DNA of 64,000 nt. Source: Rhodobacter sp. TJ_12. Lineage in GTDB: Bacteria > Pseudomonadota > Alphaproteobacteria > Rhodobacterales > Rhodobacteraceae. How positions within the stretch are numbered: the first letter of the stretch is position 1; each line of letters opens with the position of its first letter. This document shows, piece after piece, positions 1 through 9,378 of the stretch. A program made the position numbers and the translations under genes. A model generated the notes under the pieces. The model was not told the origin of the DNA. It searched no databases and saw only the letters and a program-made list of their open reading frames with translations. The DNA is taken from contig NZ_NRRD01000002.1 in NCBI RefSeq assembly GCF_020023995.1, positions 124,001-188,000 on the forward strand, written 5' to 3'.

Positions 1-1056
1 GGCGGTGCGATCCCGCCGCGTCTGATCCGTGATTTTGATATTCCCGATCACCTGCTGGTAGCGAAAATCACCTCGGCGCGGATGGTCGCCCCCTCGGCCC
101 GTTTTGTCGATATTCCGATTGAGAACGGCTTTGTCGGCATGGTCGACCGCGAGGATTATGACGAATGGCTGCGCGAACGCGCGCGGCAAGCGGGCGCTGA
201 TCGGCTGACCGGGACTTGGCTGCGCATTGAACGCGAAACCGGCAAGACCGTTGTGGTTTACCGCGACAAGGAAAGCGGCGAAGAGAAAAAGGTCACGGCC
301 CGCATCGTGATCGGCGCCGATGGCGCGAATTCGCAGGTGCGCAACGAAGTGCCCGCGACCAAAATCCCGCTGGTTTTTGCTTATCACGAGATCATCGCGG
401 CACCGACGAATGTGGCGAATTATGACCCGACGCGTTGCGACGTTTATTATGATGGCCGCATCAGCCCCGATTTTTATGGCTGGGTGTTCCCGCATGGGAA
501 AACCGCCTCAATCGGGATGGGCACCGAACTGGATGACGTCGATCTGAAGAAATGCACCGCGCTTTTGCGCGAGATGTCCGGCCTTGATAAGGAAGAGACG
601 ATCCGCAAAGAGGGCGCGCCGATCCCGCTGCAACCGCTTGATTGCTGGGACAACGGCAAAGACGTTGTGCTGGCGGGCGATGCGGCGGGCGTTGTGGCCC
701 CGTCTTCGGGCGAGGGGATCTATTACGCCCATGCAGGTGGGCGCGTTGCGGCCGAGGCCGCGATGGCGTTTTTGAAAACCGGCAAGGCGAAAGAGCTGCA
801 ACAGGCGCGGGCGAAGTTCATGAAAGAACATGGCACCGTCTTTAAAGTGCTGCGTTCGATGCAAGATGCCTATTATCATTCGGACGAGCGGCGCGAGCGG
901 TTCGTGTCGCTGTGCCATGATGTCGACGTGCAGCGCATGACCTTTGAAAGCTACATGAACAAGAAGCTCACCTCGTTCCGTCCGCTGGCGCATATCAAGA
1001 TCGGCTTCAAGAACCTGGCCCACCTGTCGGGGCTGGTGTCGCCGAAATGGGTGTAA
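1..1056 (+). CDS. bchP: Geranylgeranyl reductase of bacteriochlorophyll synthesis, 3' part
   Basis: FAD-dependent geranylgeranyl reductase that saturates the geranylgeranyl tail of bacteriochlorophyll to phytyl using NADPH, a late membrane-associated step. The frame is open from base 1, so the start and the N-terminal dinucleotide-binding glycines lie outside the window; 351 residues are visible. The opening GGAIPPRLI, the segment VIGADGA (about visible residue 103) and LAGDAAGVVAPSSGEGI (about 222-238) are hallmarks of the family's FAD domain. The idi gene follows with overlapping or nearly touching start, so the two are probably translated from one message, as in the Rhodobacter photosynthesis cluster. 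Seen: motifs and order. Known: family function. Confidence 0.95.
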   Translation, partial: GGAIPPRLIRDFDIPDHLLVAKITSARMVAPSARFVDIPIENGFVGMVDREDYDEWLRERARQAGADRLTGTWLRIERETGKTVVVYRDKESGEEKKVTARIVIGADGANSQVRNEVPATKIPLVFAYHEIIAAPTNVANYDPTRCDVYYDGRISPDFYGWVFPHGKTASIGMGTELDDVDLKKCTALLREMSGLDKEETIRKEGAPIPLQPLDCWDNGKDVVLAGDAAGVVAPSSGEGIYYAHAGGRVAAEAAMAFLKTGKAKELQQARAKFMKEHGTVFKVLRSMQDAYYHSDERRERFVSLCHDVDVQRMTFESYMNKKLTSFRPLAHIKIGFKNLAHLSGLVSPKWV

Positions 1057-1589
1057 CCATGGATGAGACCATGATCCCGACCTGGGTCGATGGTGTTCTG
1101 ACCCCGGTGGAAAAGATGGAGGCGCATCGCAAGGGGCTGCGGCACTTGGCGATTTCCGCCTTTGTCACGCGCGGCGACAAGGTGCTGTTGCAGCAACGCG
1201 CGCTGAGCAAATATCACACGCCGGGTCTTTGGGCGAACACTTGCTGCACCCATCCCTATTGGGGCGAAGATGCCGCCACCTGCACCGCGCGGCGGCTCGA
1301 TCAAGAGCTGGGGCTGCGCGGGCTCGATCTGCGCCATGTCGGGCAGGTGGAATATCGCGCCGATGTGGCCAATGACATGATCGAGCATGAGGTGGTGGAG
1401 ATTTTCACCGCCGAAGCGCCCGAAGGGGTGGAGCCGCTGCCGAACCCCGATGAGGTGGAAACCACCGAATGGGTGCCGATTGACGAGATCGCAGCGCGGA
1501 TTGCAGCAAACCCGGAGCGCTATACGCCCTGGCTGCGGATTTATATCGAAAAGCACCGCGAAATGATCTTCGCGCCCGCCGAGGCTTGA
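1047..1589 (+). CDS. idi: Isopentenyl-diphosphate delta-isomerase, type 1
   Basis: Nudix-fold isomerase interconverting isopentenyl and dimethylallyl diphosphate, supplying precursors for carotenoids, quinones and the bacteriochlorophyll tail. The catalytic cysteine segment NTCCTHP and the acidic stretch DEVETTEW, which carries the catalytic glutamate, are present; 180 residues from this ATG. Two starts are possible: ATG at 1047, inside the bchP end (10 bp overlap), or ATG at 1059, 2 bp after the bchP stop, giving 176 residues, the size I recall for the Rhodobacter capsulatus protein. Neither has a strong ribosome site, consistent with translational coupling to bchP. Confidence 0.93.
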   Translation: MGVTMDETMIPTWVDGVLTPVEKMEAHRKGLRHLAISAFVTRGDKVLLQQRALSKYHTPGLWANTCCTHPYWGEDAATCTARRLDQELGLRGLDLRHVGQVEYRADVANDMIEHEVVEIFTAEAPEGVEPLPNPDEVETTEWVPIDEIAARIAANPERYTPWLRIYIEKHREMIFAPAEA

Positions 1590-1597
1590 GCCTGTTT

Positions 1598-1641
1598 CGC
1601 CCCGCTGGCGCGGGGCGACCCGCCGGGGGCTGCACCCCCGG
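1598..1641 (+). terminator. Two GC-rich hairpins after idi
   Basis: An 8-bp perfect stem (1598-1605 with 1610-1617, loop TGGC) is followed by a second, 7-bp stem (1623-1629 with 1635-1641, loop CTGCA). There is no real T-run, so this is a hairpin cluster at the end of the bchP-idi transcript rather than a classical intrinsic terminator. It also lies just past the stop of the convergent terB-like gene and could serve both strands. Confidence 0.45.
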
Positions 1642-1669
1642 ACCCCCGGTTTGAATGCGACCGGACCGC

Positions 1670-2092
1670 CTAGAGCGTCATATGGCGCACCCGCGCGCCC
1701 CATTCGATTGCCACGGCATGCAACCGGTCGAGCGCAAGCTCGGCACGGATTTCTTCGAGCATGCGCAACTCGGGCTGGTGCAAAATCCCGTCCGCCGCCG
1801 CCACGTCACAGGCCAGCGCATAGGCGGTTTCAAAATACTTTTCGGGCAAGCCATCGCGCACGAGGCCAAAGAGCGCCTCTAGTCCTTCTTCTTCTTCAAA
1901 CAGCGCATAGACCGTTTGCGCCACGATGCGGATACGATCAATGTCGTAATCGGCAAAGATCGGCATGTGGTTCACCATCCGCTCGATGGCGACCAGTTCC
2001 GAGGTGCGGATCGCGGAGTCGGAGACCGAAACCGCCACCATCACGGCGACGAGCGCATCTTGGGGTGAAAGCGAGGGAAGAGTGTCGGTCAC
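1670..2092 (-). CDS. TerB-family (tellurite resistance-like) protein
   Basis: Soluble all-helical protein of 140 residues resembling the TerB domain. No signal peptide or membrane segment is visible. The acidic motif SDSAIRTSE near residue 25 and a matching DVAAADGILHQPE near residue 95 look like the two internally repeated metal-binding half-motifs of the TerB fold. Start is GTG at 2092, with AAGGA about nine bases upstream. It converges on idi and is divergent from lysK, with about 100 bp between. The cellular role is unknown; the family name comes from tellurite operons, but nothing here links it to tellurite. Confidence 0.8.
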   Translation of the reverse strand: MTDTLPSLSPQDALVAVMVAVSVSDSAIRTSELVAIERMVNHMPIFADYDIDRIRIVAQTVYALFEEEEGLEALFGLVRDGLPEKYFETAYALACDVAAADGILHQPELRMLEEIRAELALDRLHAVAIEWGARVRHMTL

Positions 2093-2195
2093 GGGTGTTG
2101 ATCCTTATGCTGTGTCCCCAAGGATTATTGACCTTCGCGCGCCCGTTCAATAGTGCAAGCGCGAGGCGCATGGGGCGCCTGTGTGAGGATTGACC

Positions 2196-3803
2196 ATGAC
2201 CACCCTGCGCGATGCTGCGATGAACTCCAAAGCCTGGCCTTTTGAGGAAGCGCGCCGGGTGCTTAAACGCTATGAAAAGGAACCGCCCAAGAAGGGCTTT
2301 GTTCTGTTTGAAACGGGTTATGGCCCGTCGGGGCTGCCGCATATTGGCACCTTTGGCGAGGTGCAGCGCACCACGATGATCCGCCGCGCGTTTGAGATGA
2401 TCTCGGATATTCCGACCAAACTTTTGTGCTTTTCCGACGATATGGACGGGATGCGCAAAGTGCCGGAAAACGTGCCGCAGCAGGATTTGCTGAAAGCCAA
2501 TATCCAAAAGCCGCTGACGGCTGTGCCGGACCCGTTTGGCGAGTTTGACAGCTTTGGCAACCACAACAATGCGATGCTGCGCCGGTTTTTGGATACCTTC
2601 GGGTTCGACTATGAATTCGCAAGCGCGACCGATTACTACAAATCGGGCAAGTTCGATGAGATGCTGATGCTGTGCGCGGAGCGTTATGAGCAGATCATGG
2701 CGATCATGCTTAAAAGCTTGCGCGAAGAACGCCAGCAGACTTATTCGTGCTTCTTGCCGATCCACCCGGAAACGGGGCGCGTTCTGTACGTGCCGATGAA
2801 GAACGTCGATGCGAAAAACGGCGAGATCACCTTTGACGATGAAGAGGGGCGCGAATGGACGCTGCCCGTCACCGGCGGCAATGTGAAGCTGCAATGGAAG
2901 CCCGATTTCGGCATGCGCTGGGCCGCGCTTGATGTCGATTTTGAGATGTATGGCAAAGATCACTCGACCAACACGCCGATTTACGATGGCATTTGCCGCG
3001 TGCTTGGGGGCCGTGCGCCGGAGCATTTCACCTATGAGCTGTTCCTTGACGACCAAGGCCAGAAGATTTCCAAGTCGAAAGGCAATGGGCTGACGATCGA
3101 CGAATGGCTGACCTATGCGGCGACGGAAAGCCTTGGCTATTTCATGTATCAAAAGCCGAAAACGGCGAAGCGGCTGTGGTGGGATGTGATCCCGAAAGCG
3201 GTGGATGAATACCACCAGCAACTCCGCGCCTTCCCGACGCAAGAGGTGGCCAAGCAAATCGACAACCCGGTTTGGCACATTCACAACGGCCAGCCGCCGG
3301 AGTCGAATATGGTGGTGCCCTTTGCGATGCTGCTTAACCTTGCCTCGGTGGCGGGGGCGACGGATAAGGCGGGGCTGTGGGGCTTTATCAAGCGCTATGC
3401 GCCCGAAGCCAGCCCCGAAACCCACCCCGATCTGGATGCCGCCGCAGGCTATGCGGTGCGCTATTTCCAAGATTTTGTCGCGCCGACGCTGACCTTCCGG
3501 CTGCCCAATGACCAAGAACGCGCCGCGATGGAAGACCTGCTTGCACGGCTTGAGGCGCTGCCCGCGACCGATCTGCATGAGCAGTTCGAAGACCCGGCCG
3601 ATGCGCTGCAGACCATGGTTTTTGCCGTGGGCAAAGACCATGCGTTTGAGCCGCTGCGCAATTGGTTCACCGCGCTTTACGAGGTGTTGTTGGGCCAATC
3701 GCAAGGGCCGCGTTTTGGCGGTTTCATCGCGCTTTACGGGGTAAGCGAAACCATCGCGCTGATGCGCCGTGCCTTGGCCGGAGAGCTTGCGACCAAGGGC
3801 TGA
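2196..3803 (+). CDS. lysK: Lysine--tRNA ligase, class I
   Basis: Charges tRNA-Lys with lysine. This is the class I (Rossmann) enzyme typical of archaea and found in many alphaproteobacteria, not the class II LysS of E. coli. 535 residues. The HIGH motif appears as HIGT at residues 49-52 and KMSKS as KISKS at 290-294; LFLDDQGQ just before it fits the family. The ATG at 2196 has GAGG seven bases upstream and is preferred over an in-frame TTG two codons earlier. It ends six bases from the convergent CHAD gene. Confidence 0.95.
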   Translation: MTTLRDAAMNSKAWPFEEARRVLKRYEKEPPKKGFVLFETGYGPSGLPHIGTFGEVQRTTMIRRAFEMISDIPTKLLCFSDDMDGMRKVPENVPQQDLLKANIQKPLTAVPDPFGEFDSFGNHNNAMLRRFLDTFGFDYEFASATDYYKSGKFDEMLMLCAERYEQIMAIMLKSLREERQQTYSCFLPIHPETGRVLYVPMKNVDAKNGEITFDDEEGREWTLPVTGGNVKLQWKPDFGMRWAALDVDFEMYGKDHSTNTPIYDGICRVLGGRAPEHFTYELFLDDQGQKISKSKGNGLTIDEWLTYAATESLGYFMYQKPKTAKRLWWDVIPKAVDEYHQQLRAFPTQEVAKQIDNPVWHIHNGQPPESNMVVPFAMLLNLASVAGATDKAGLWGFIKRYAPEASPETHPDLDAAAGYAVRYFQDFVAPTLTFRLPNDQERAAMEDLLARLEALPATDLHEQFEDPADALQTMVFAVGKDHAFEPLRNWFTALYEVLLGQSQGPRFGGFIALYGVSETIALMRRALAGELATKG

Positions 3804-3811
3804 TCAGCCCT
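3796..3811. repeat. 16-bp perfect palindrome spanning two convergent stop codons
   Basis: AGGGCTGATCAGCCCT contains the lysK TGA stop (3801-3803) and reaches the CHAD-gene stop on the other strand (3810-3812). As RNA it could form a short stem on either transcript. There is no T-run, so it is at most part of a compact bidirectional 3' end. Confidence 0.5.
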
Positions 3812-4688
3812 AGGCCCCCGGCGCGGCGGTTTCGGCGCGCCACAAATCAAACCACTTGCCCCAACGCGCGGCCACGGCCTCGGGCGGTTCGGCAAAGAGC
3901 CGCGCGCCCAAGGCGAACGCCTGCGTTTCCAGCATTTGCTTGCGCGCGGTGATGGCCGCGCCCAAGGCGGCAGCCTCTTTCTGAGAGAGCGGGCCGGGCA
4001 GGGTGGCCTCCAGCGCGCATAGGTCGTGATGTTGGCCGAGCGCTTCGCCAAGCGCGTCGGCGGCACTGGCGCGGGCAAGCATCATTTCGGGCCAAATCTC
4101 GCGCAAAAGCCGTGCGTGATACCAATGGAGCTTCACCCGCGACCGCCAAGCATGCAGGTTTTCCGCGGTGGGCTTTTTGCGTGCGGCTTTCATACGTTTT
4201 TGCGCCTGATGCAGGCTGCATGCCAGCCCCGGCCCCAAAAGATCCCAGTCTTCAGCTGCGAATTGCCACTGCGGGACGCGGGCATGCACCGCTTCGATCT
4301 GTGCGCCAAAGTGGGCGACGGCCTGCGGGTCGGGCTGGGTGATCGGGGCCGGCAGCGCCGCGCCCAATTTGCGCGCGGCCTGACCGGCTGGGCCTTCCCC
4401 CAGAAAAAAGGCCAGCGTCACATGCAGCACCTCGGCATCGCGCAGGCCAGAGATGCCCGCCGCCGCATCGCGCAGGGCTTTGTTTTCAAGATCAAAATCG
4501 TCAAAGGCCGGGGCCGTCAGCCGCAAAAGGCCCCGGGTTTTCTTGACGTGTTTGCGCAGCCGATGCAGCGGCGAAGCGGCAGGGTTGGTGGTGCGCGCGC
4601 GCTTGGCCGCCATCGTCAGTTCGGTGCAAGCGATGTGTCGGATCGTTTCTGACACGGGGCGGGGCGCGGGTTTGAAAACGAAGGCCAT
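3810..4688 (-). CDS. CHAD domain protein
   Basis: CHAD (conserved histidine alpha-helical domain) proteins are helical, rich in conserved His, Arg and Lys, and family members bind polyphosphate. This one is 292 residues, almost wholly CHAD: LHRLRKHVKKTRGLLRL near the N-terminus and AWRSRVKLHWYHARLL later are the paired basic motifs. It is a stand-alone CHAD with no CYTH (triphosphate tunnel) partner next to it. The start at 4688 (MAFVFKPAP) has AGGA eight bases upstream; the frame could extend 26 codons further. It converges on lysK. A polyphosphate-related role is inferred from family only. Confidence 0.85.
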   Translation of the reverse strand: MAFVFKPAPRPVSETIRHIACTELTMAAKRARTTNPAASPLHRLRKHVKKTRGLLRLTAPAFDDFDLENKALRDAAAGISGLRDAEVLHVTLAFFLGEGPAGQAARKLGAALPAPITQPDPQAVAHFGAQIEAVHARVPQWQFAAEDWDLLGPGLACSLHQAQKRMKAARKKPTAENLHAWRSRVKLHWYHARLLREIWPEMMLARASAADALGEALGQHHDLCALEATLPGPLSQKEAAALGAAITARKQMLETQAFALGARLFAEPPEAVAARWGKWFDLWRAETAAPGA

Positions 4689-4979
4689 GAACCAGTCCTG
4701 ATGTGTTTGGCGCGAAACCATCATGGTTTTGTGACGCATGGGTGACAGGGGGCGGGCCGGGCGCAATCGCCGCAGGCGGTGGGGCGCGGGCAGATTGGGC
4801 GGCGCACGCTGGGCTTAGGCCTTGTTCAACCCGGCGCGCTAATCCTGTTCGGGCCGGGGCATGCGGTCGCGGCAAAATCCCGAAACAGATCTGGCCTCGG
4901 GGTCAGCGCGTGGCGTTGTGCGGCACGCGCCGGGGGGGCGTCTGCGTCGGTTTGGGCGGTCGAATGAGAGGACAGGCGG

Positions 4980-7271
4980 ATGAATATCGCGATTACCGAT
5001 GGGGTGGCGCTTACCCCGGCCCCTTTTGAAGACGGGCTTGACCAATGGTCGCGCGAGGATGGCACGGCCGGATCGGCCACCTATGATGGCGCGGCCAATG
5101 CGGCGCTGGTGCCTGCGGATGCCGATTTTGGCGCCTGCCTTGAGATGACCAAGACCCAAAGCACGCAAAAGCTGCGCTACATGGGGCAGACACCGATCCT
5201 GCCCGGGGTCTATTTGCGGGTCACGGCGCGGGTGAAGGCGGTGTCGGGGAACCTGTGTTCCGTACGGATTGCAGGCCATGCGATGAGTGGGGCCGATACC
5301 CATGTCAGCGGGCTGGTTGAGGTGGGGCCGAGCGTCGATCTGACCGAATATGGGCGGATCGAGACAGTGCGCGCGATCATCGGTTCCGGCGCGCGCGGCG
5401 GGGTGGATATGGGCTGGGGCACTGCGCCCGCTTATGGACATTTCGGACTGGACCTGACCGGGCAGAATGGCGGCGTGGTGCGGATCGAGGATCTGGTGAT
5501 CGAGGATGTCACCGATGCTTTCTTGCGAGAGATGATGGATTGGGTCGATGTGCGCGATTTCGGCGCCGTGGGCGATGGGCTCACCAATGACCGGGCGGCC
5601 TTTGCCGCGGCGGATGCGGCGGCGCAGGGGCGCGCGATCTTGGTGCCGGAGGGGCGCTATTACATCGGCTCTTCGATCCTGATCAACGCCCCGGTGCGCT
5701 TTACGGGCACGCTTGTAATGCCGGTGGCGGCGCGGCTGGCGCTGGCGGGCAGTTTCGATTTTCCTACCTATGCGCAGGCCTTTGGGGATGAAGAGCTGGC
5801 TTTGAAAAAGGGCCTTCAGGCGCTTTTGGGCTATACCGATCACAACAGTTTCGACTTGTGCGGGCGGCGCATCGAGTTGAGCGCGCCGATTGATGTGGCG
5901 GCGATTTGCCCCGATGTCAGCAGTTTTGCCAACCGCCGCGTGCTGACCAATGGTCAGATCAATGTGATTGATGGCCCCGCGTGGAACGACACGGTCGTGA
6001 CCGCGCAGGCCAGCTATAATGCCGGGCAACCCTATGTGCTGAGCGGGGTCGGCAATATCGCCAATGTGCCGGTGGGGGCGCTGATCTCCGGCAGCGGGGT
6101 GGGGCGCGAGGTCTATGTGCGCGCCAAGAATGTGGGGGCGGGCACGATCACCCTGTCGCAGCCGCTTTACGGGGGTTCGGGCACGCGGATGCTGACCTTC
6201 CGGCGGTTTCGCTATATTTTCGATTTTTCGGGGCTGGCGTCACTGTCGCGCTTTACGCTCGATAACATCGAGTTTTTGTGCAACGGCGCGGCGAGCGTGG
6301 TCAACCTTGCGCCGAGCGGCGAAAATTTTCACATGCATGATTGCTGGGTGATGCGGCCCAAGGACCGGGTCATCACCTCGACCGGGCGGGGGTGTCAGAA
6401 CCTGACGGTGGATCGGTGCAACTTCCTGTCGAATGAAATGACGACCCCGGCGCAGGACCGCAGCAGCGTATGCCTGAACGTCAACGCGAATGATGCGAAA
6501 ATCCGCGAAACGGTTTGCGTGCGCTTTGGTCTGACGATGATCTTCAATGGCTCGGGCCATCTGATCGTGGGCAATCACTGGTTTCAGGGCGATGACGAAA
6601 GCCATGCCACGCGGCTGCCGGGGCTCGTTTTTGCGCAGACCAATGTGCAATCGGCGGTGACGGGCAATTACATCGACGACAATATCATCGAATGGACCAA
6701 TGAATACGACCCGACCCCGGATTTTGGCACCGGTTATTCTTTTGGCGGGCTGACGGTGACGGGCAACACCTTCGTGCATATCAACTGCGCCAATTGGGTG
6801 ACGTGGTTTTCGGTCAAACCCTATGGGGCGGGGCATTTCGTGCATGGGATGAGTGTGACGGGCAATGTGTTCAAATCGCTGAATGGGGCGATTGATCGGA
6901 TCGAAAAGGTCGATACGACCTTTGCCACGCTCAACTACGGGCGGATGCGCAACATCGTCTTTGAAAACAACATGTTCAATGCGGTGAACCAGATCACGGT
7001 GAATCCGGTTTTCGTGCAGACCACAGCGGCCAGTGCGCAAGCGGTCTGGACGGTGAATGCGGCGGCGTTTTTGCCCTTTGGCGGCTGGGCGCGCAATGTG
7101 GAAAGCTTGGTGGCGGTGGGGCCGGTGACCAATGCATCGGGCGCGCGGGTGACGGCGATGCCCTATGTGCATATTGAACAGGGGGCGAACCGCGATCGGG
7201 TCACCGTGCACTGGCCCGAAGCCGCCAAGGGGCGGATCAATACGGTGATCCGCATGGATACGCCGAACTAG
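4980..7271 (+). CDS. Parallel beta-helix protein, GH28/pectate-lyase-like; possible spike
   Basis: 763-residue protein. Residues about 190-235 hold VDVRDFGAVGDGLTND, the diagnostic opening of pectate-lyase-3 / GH28-like parallel beta-helices, and the rest shows repeated helix-rung patterns (GLTVTGNTF, GMSVTGNVF, NIVFENNMF). Residues 1-185 look like a beta-sandwich carbohydrate-binding-type module. No signal peptide is visible, unusual for a secreted polysaccharide lyase but normal for a phage tailspike or gene-transfer-agent head spike. A good ribosome site (GAGAGGA, about seven bases upstream) supports the ATG at 4980. The neighbours (CHAD gene, SulP transporter) give no pathway hint. Substrate and role are unknown; binding or cleaving surface polysaccharide is inferred from the fold. 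Confidence 0.8.
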   Translation: MNIAITDGVALTPAPFEDGLDQWSREDGTAGSATYDGAANAALVPADADFGACLEMTKTQSTQKLRYMGQTPILPGVYLRVTARVKAVSGNLCSVRIAGHAMSGADTHVSGLVEVGPSVDLTEYGRIETVRAIIGSGARGGVDMGWGTAPAYGHFGLDLTGQNGGVVRIEDLVIEDVTDAFLREMMDWVDVRDFGAVGDGLTNDRAAFAAADAAAQGRAILVPEGRYYIGSSILINAPVRFTGTLVMPVAARLALAGSFDFPTYAQAFGDEELALKKGLQALLGYTDHNSFDLCGRRIELSAPIDVAAICPDVSSFANRRVLTNGQINVIDGPAWNDTVVTAQASYNAGQPYVLSGVGNIANVPVGALISGSGVGREVYVRAKNVGAGTITLSQPLYGGSGTRMLTFRRFRYIFDFSGLASLSRFTLDNIEFLCNGAASVVNLAPSGENFHMHDCWVMRPKDRVITSTGRGCQNLTVDRCNFLSNEMTTPAQDRSSVCLNVNANDAKIRETVCVRFGLTMIFNGSGHLIVGNHWFQGDDESHATRLPGLVFAQTNVQSAVTGNYIDDNIIEWTNEYDPTPDFGTGYSFGGLTVTGNTFVHINCANWVTWFSVKPYGAGHFVHGMSVTGNVFKSLNGAIDRIEKVDTTFATLNYGRMRNIVFENNMFNAVNQITVNPVFVQTTAASAQAVWTVNAAAFLPFGGWARNVESLVAVGPVTNASGARVTAMPYVHIEQGANRDRVTVHWPEAAKGRINTVIRMDTPN

Positions 7272-7278
7272 GCGAAGC

Positions 7279-7302
7279 GTGGCTCGCGCAAGCGTGAGCC
7301 AC
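7279..7302 (+). terminator. Hairpin after the beta-helix gene
   Basis: A 10-bp stem (7279-7288 with 7293-7302, one G-U pair, loop CAAG) begins eight bases after the stop codon. No T-run follows, so the call as a terminator is tentative. Confidence 0.4.
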
Positions 7303-7366
7303 ACCGCGCTTGACAAGGGCCGGGGCAGGGCGTTTCGTCGCGCCATCCTGAACGAAAGCCAGTGCC

Positions 7367-9013
7367 ATGCCGCTCACCCGTCTGCCTGAAAAGGCCGGGG
7401 TCGAACCCCTGTTGCCGATGTCGATCACCGCCTTCGCAGAGGGCTACGGGCCGGACGCGCTGCGCAAGGATATCGTCGCGGGGTTGACTGTGGCGATTGT
7501 GGCGCTGCCGCTTTCAATGGCAATTGCCATCGCCTCGGGCGTGGGGCCCGAGCGGGGGCTGTTCACGGCGATTGTTGGCGGCGCGCTGATCTCGGCGCTG
7601 GGTGGGTCGCGGTTTCAGATCGGCGGTCCGGCGGGGGCGTTTATCGTTTTGGTGTTGGCCTGCGTGACACAAACCGGTGTGGCGGGGCTGGTGCTGGCCA
7701 CCTTCCTTTCTGGGATCATGCTGGCCGTGCTTGGGCTTTTGCGGCTGGGGCAAACGATCCGTTACATGCCTTATCCGGTGACCGTGGGCTTTACCGCGGG
7801 CATTGGGGTGATCATCTTTGCCAGCCAGATCAAAGACATGATGGGTTTGACGCTGGCAGGCGGCGAACCCGGCCCGATCTTGGAGAAACTGGCTGCGCTG
7901 TGGGCGGCGCGTGACACGGTGACCCCGGCGGCGATTGGCGTGGCTTTGGCCACCGTGGTGGTGATTGAGGCACTGAAGCGTTTCGCGCCGCGCCTGCCCA
8001 GCCTGCTGTTGGGCATCGCGCTGGTGACCACAGTGGCCGCGCTGCTGCATTTGCCGGTGGAGACCATCGGTTCGCGCTTTGGCGCCTTGCCCCGGTTTTT
8101 GCCCGCGCCCAGCTTGCCCGCGTTCGATCTTTCCGCAGTGCAGGCCGCTTTGCCTTGGGCGCTAAGCTTCACGCTTTTGGGTGCGATTGAATCTTTGCTG
8201 TCGGCGATTGTGGCCGATGGCATGTCGGGCACGCAGCATCGGTCCAACACCGAATTGGTGGCGCAGGGTGTCGCCAATATGGGCGCGGCGCTGTTTGGCG
8301 GTTTTTGTGTGACCGGCACGATTGCGCGCACCGCCACCAATGTGCGCGCGGGCGCGCACGGGCCGGCAGCGGGGATTTTTCATGCGCTGTTCATTCTGGT
8401 CTTCATGCTGATTGCCGCGCCCTTGGCGGGGTATATTCCGCTGGCGGCCTTGGCGGGGCTGTTGGGGATTGTCGCGTGGAACATGATCGAGCGCCATGAG
8501 ATGGCCGCCTTGATGCGAGCTTCGCGCGGGGATGCGCTTGTCTTGATCGTGACTTTTCTGGTGGTGACCTTCCGTGATCTGGCCGAGGGCATCGTGATCG
8601 GGTTCGCGCTGGGCGGGCTGGTGTTTATCCGCCGCATGGCCGAACAGACCCGTCTGGCCGAGGGGGCGACCCATGCCCGAGACCCCGACAGCCAGCGCCC
8701 CGACGTGGTCACCTATCACCTGCGCGGGGCGGTGTTCTTTGGCTCGGTCGCGCGGCTTGGCTCGGTGCTTGATCACATCGTCAATCACCCGCGCGCGATC
8801 TTGTTGGACATGTCCGAGGTTGGCTTTGTCGACAGCACCGGGGCGCGGATGATCTTGCAACTGGCGCAGAAGATGACGCGCAAGGGCGGGCGGCTGATCG
8901 TTGTCGGCGCGGCGCCGGGGCTGGAAGAGACGATGCGCGCGCAAGGGCTGGAAGAGCCCGCTTTAGGCTATTGTGCCGATGCCGCTGCGGCCTTGGCCAC
9001 CCTAGGCGATTAG
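7367..9013 (+). CDS. SulP family (SLC26-like) anion transporter with STAS domain
   Basis: Inner-membrane transporter of 548 residues. Residues about 25-425 are a hydrophobic core of many transmembrane helices, beginning with the SulP signature GLTVAIVALPLSMAIAIASG and including IGGPAGAFIVL. Residues about 440-545 are a cytoplasmic STAS domain with the loop DMSEVGFVDSTGARM. Family substrates are sulfate, bicarbonate, C4-dicarboxylates or other anions; nothing here selects one, and no carbonic anhydrase or sulfur gene adjoins. The ATG at 7367 lacks a strong ribosome site; a second in-frame ATG lies 17 codons on. It appears to be a single-gene transcript. Confidence 0.9.
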   Translation: MPLTRLPEKAGVEPLLPMSITAFAEGYGPDALRKDIVAGLTVAIVALPLSMAIAIASGVGPERGLFTAIVGGALISALGGSRFQIGGPAGAFIVLVLACVTQTGVAGLVLATFLSGIMLAVLGLLRLGQTIRYMPYPVTVGFTAGIGVIIFASQIKDMMGLTLAGGEPGPILEKLAALWAARDTVTPAAIGVALATVVVIEALKRFAPRLPSLLLGIALVTTVAALLHLPVETIGSRFGALPRFLPAPSLPAFDLSAVQAALPWALSFTLLGAIESLLSAIVADGMSGTQHRSNTELVAQGVANMGAALFGGFCVTGTIARTATNVRAGAHGPAAGIFHALFILVFMLIAAPLAGYIPLAALAGLLGIVAWNMIERHEMAALMRASRGDALVLIVTFLVVTFRDLAEGIVIGFALGGLVFIRRMAEQTRLAEGATHARDPDSQRPDVVTYHLRGAVFFGSVARLGSVLDHIVNHPRAILLDMSEVGFVDSTGARMILQLAQKMTRKGGRLIVVGAAPGLEETMRAQGLEEPALGYCADAAAALATLGD

Positions 9014-9378
9014 GCCCGAATCACCCCCGAATCTTTGAAAAACTTGGCCCCCTGTCGGCTTTGGCGCGGCGGGGGCTGTGACGTGCTGTCTGGCAGGCCC
9101 GGAATGCCGCAATGCAGCGGTTGCGCTATCGGGTTGGGGCCTCGGCGCCGGGCCCTATGGCAAAGGGTTGAAAGACAATGCCAAATCCCGGCGCGTTTTC
9201 AGGAAATTTACAAAATTAGCGCAGCGACAGTCAATTAATTTACAGAAAAGTTCAATGCAAATATGGGGTTACTTCGATGCTGACAATTGGTTTACAGTGT
9301 CTTTGGGGTAGAACGCCGCAGGCAACGTCTTGCGGCAGACGGCGGCCGCAGGCCGCAGACTTCTTGGGAGGATAGGCC
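9014..9378 (+). promoter_or_regulatory. 365-bp upstream region of acs with AT-rich block
   Basis: No convincing gene. The stretch 9195-9300 is markedly AT-rich against the surrounding DNA and includes AATTTACAAAATT (9205-9217), an inverted repeat with a 3-base centre, a plausible operator. Between 9310 and 9360 two GC-rich hairpins could form in the leader (GCCGCA with TGCGGC, then GCGGCC with GGCCGC). A strong ribosome site GGGAGGA precedes acs. The acetate block promoter most likely lies here; I cannot assign -35/-10 boxes reliably. Confidence 0.5.

Noticed and set aside
9035-9238. A 67-codon frame in the acs upstream region.
   Set aside because: No ribosome site, no family, poor codon use; region looks regulatory.
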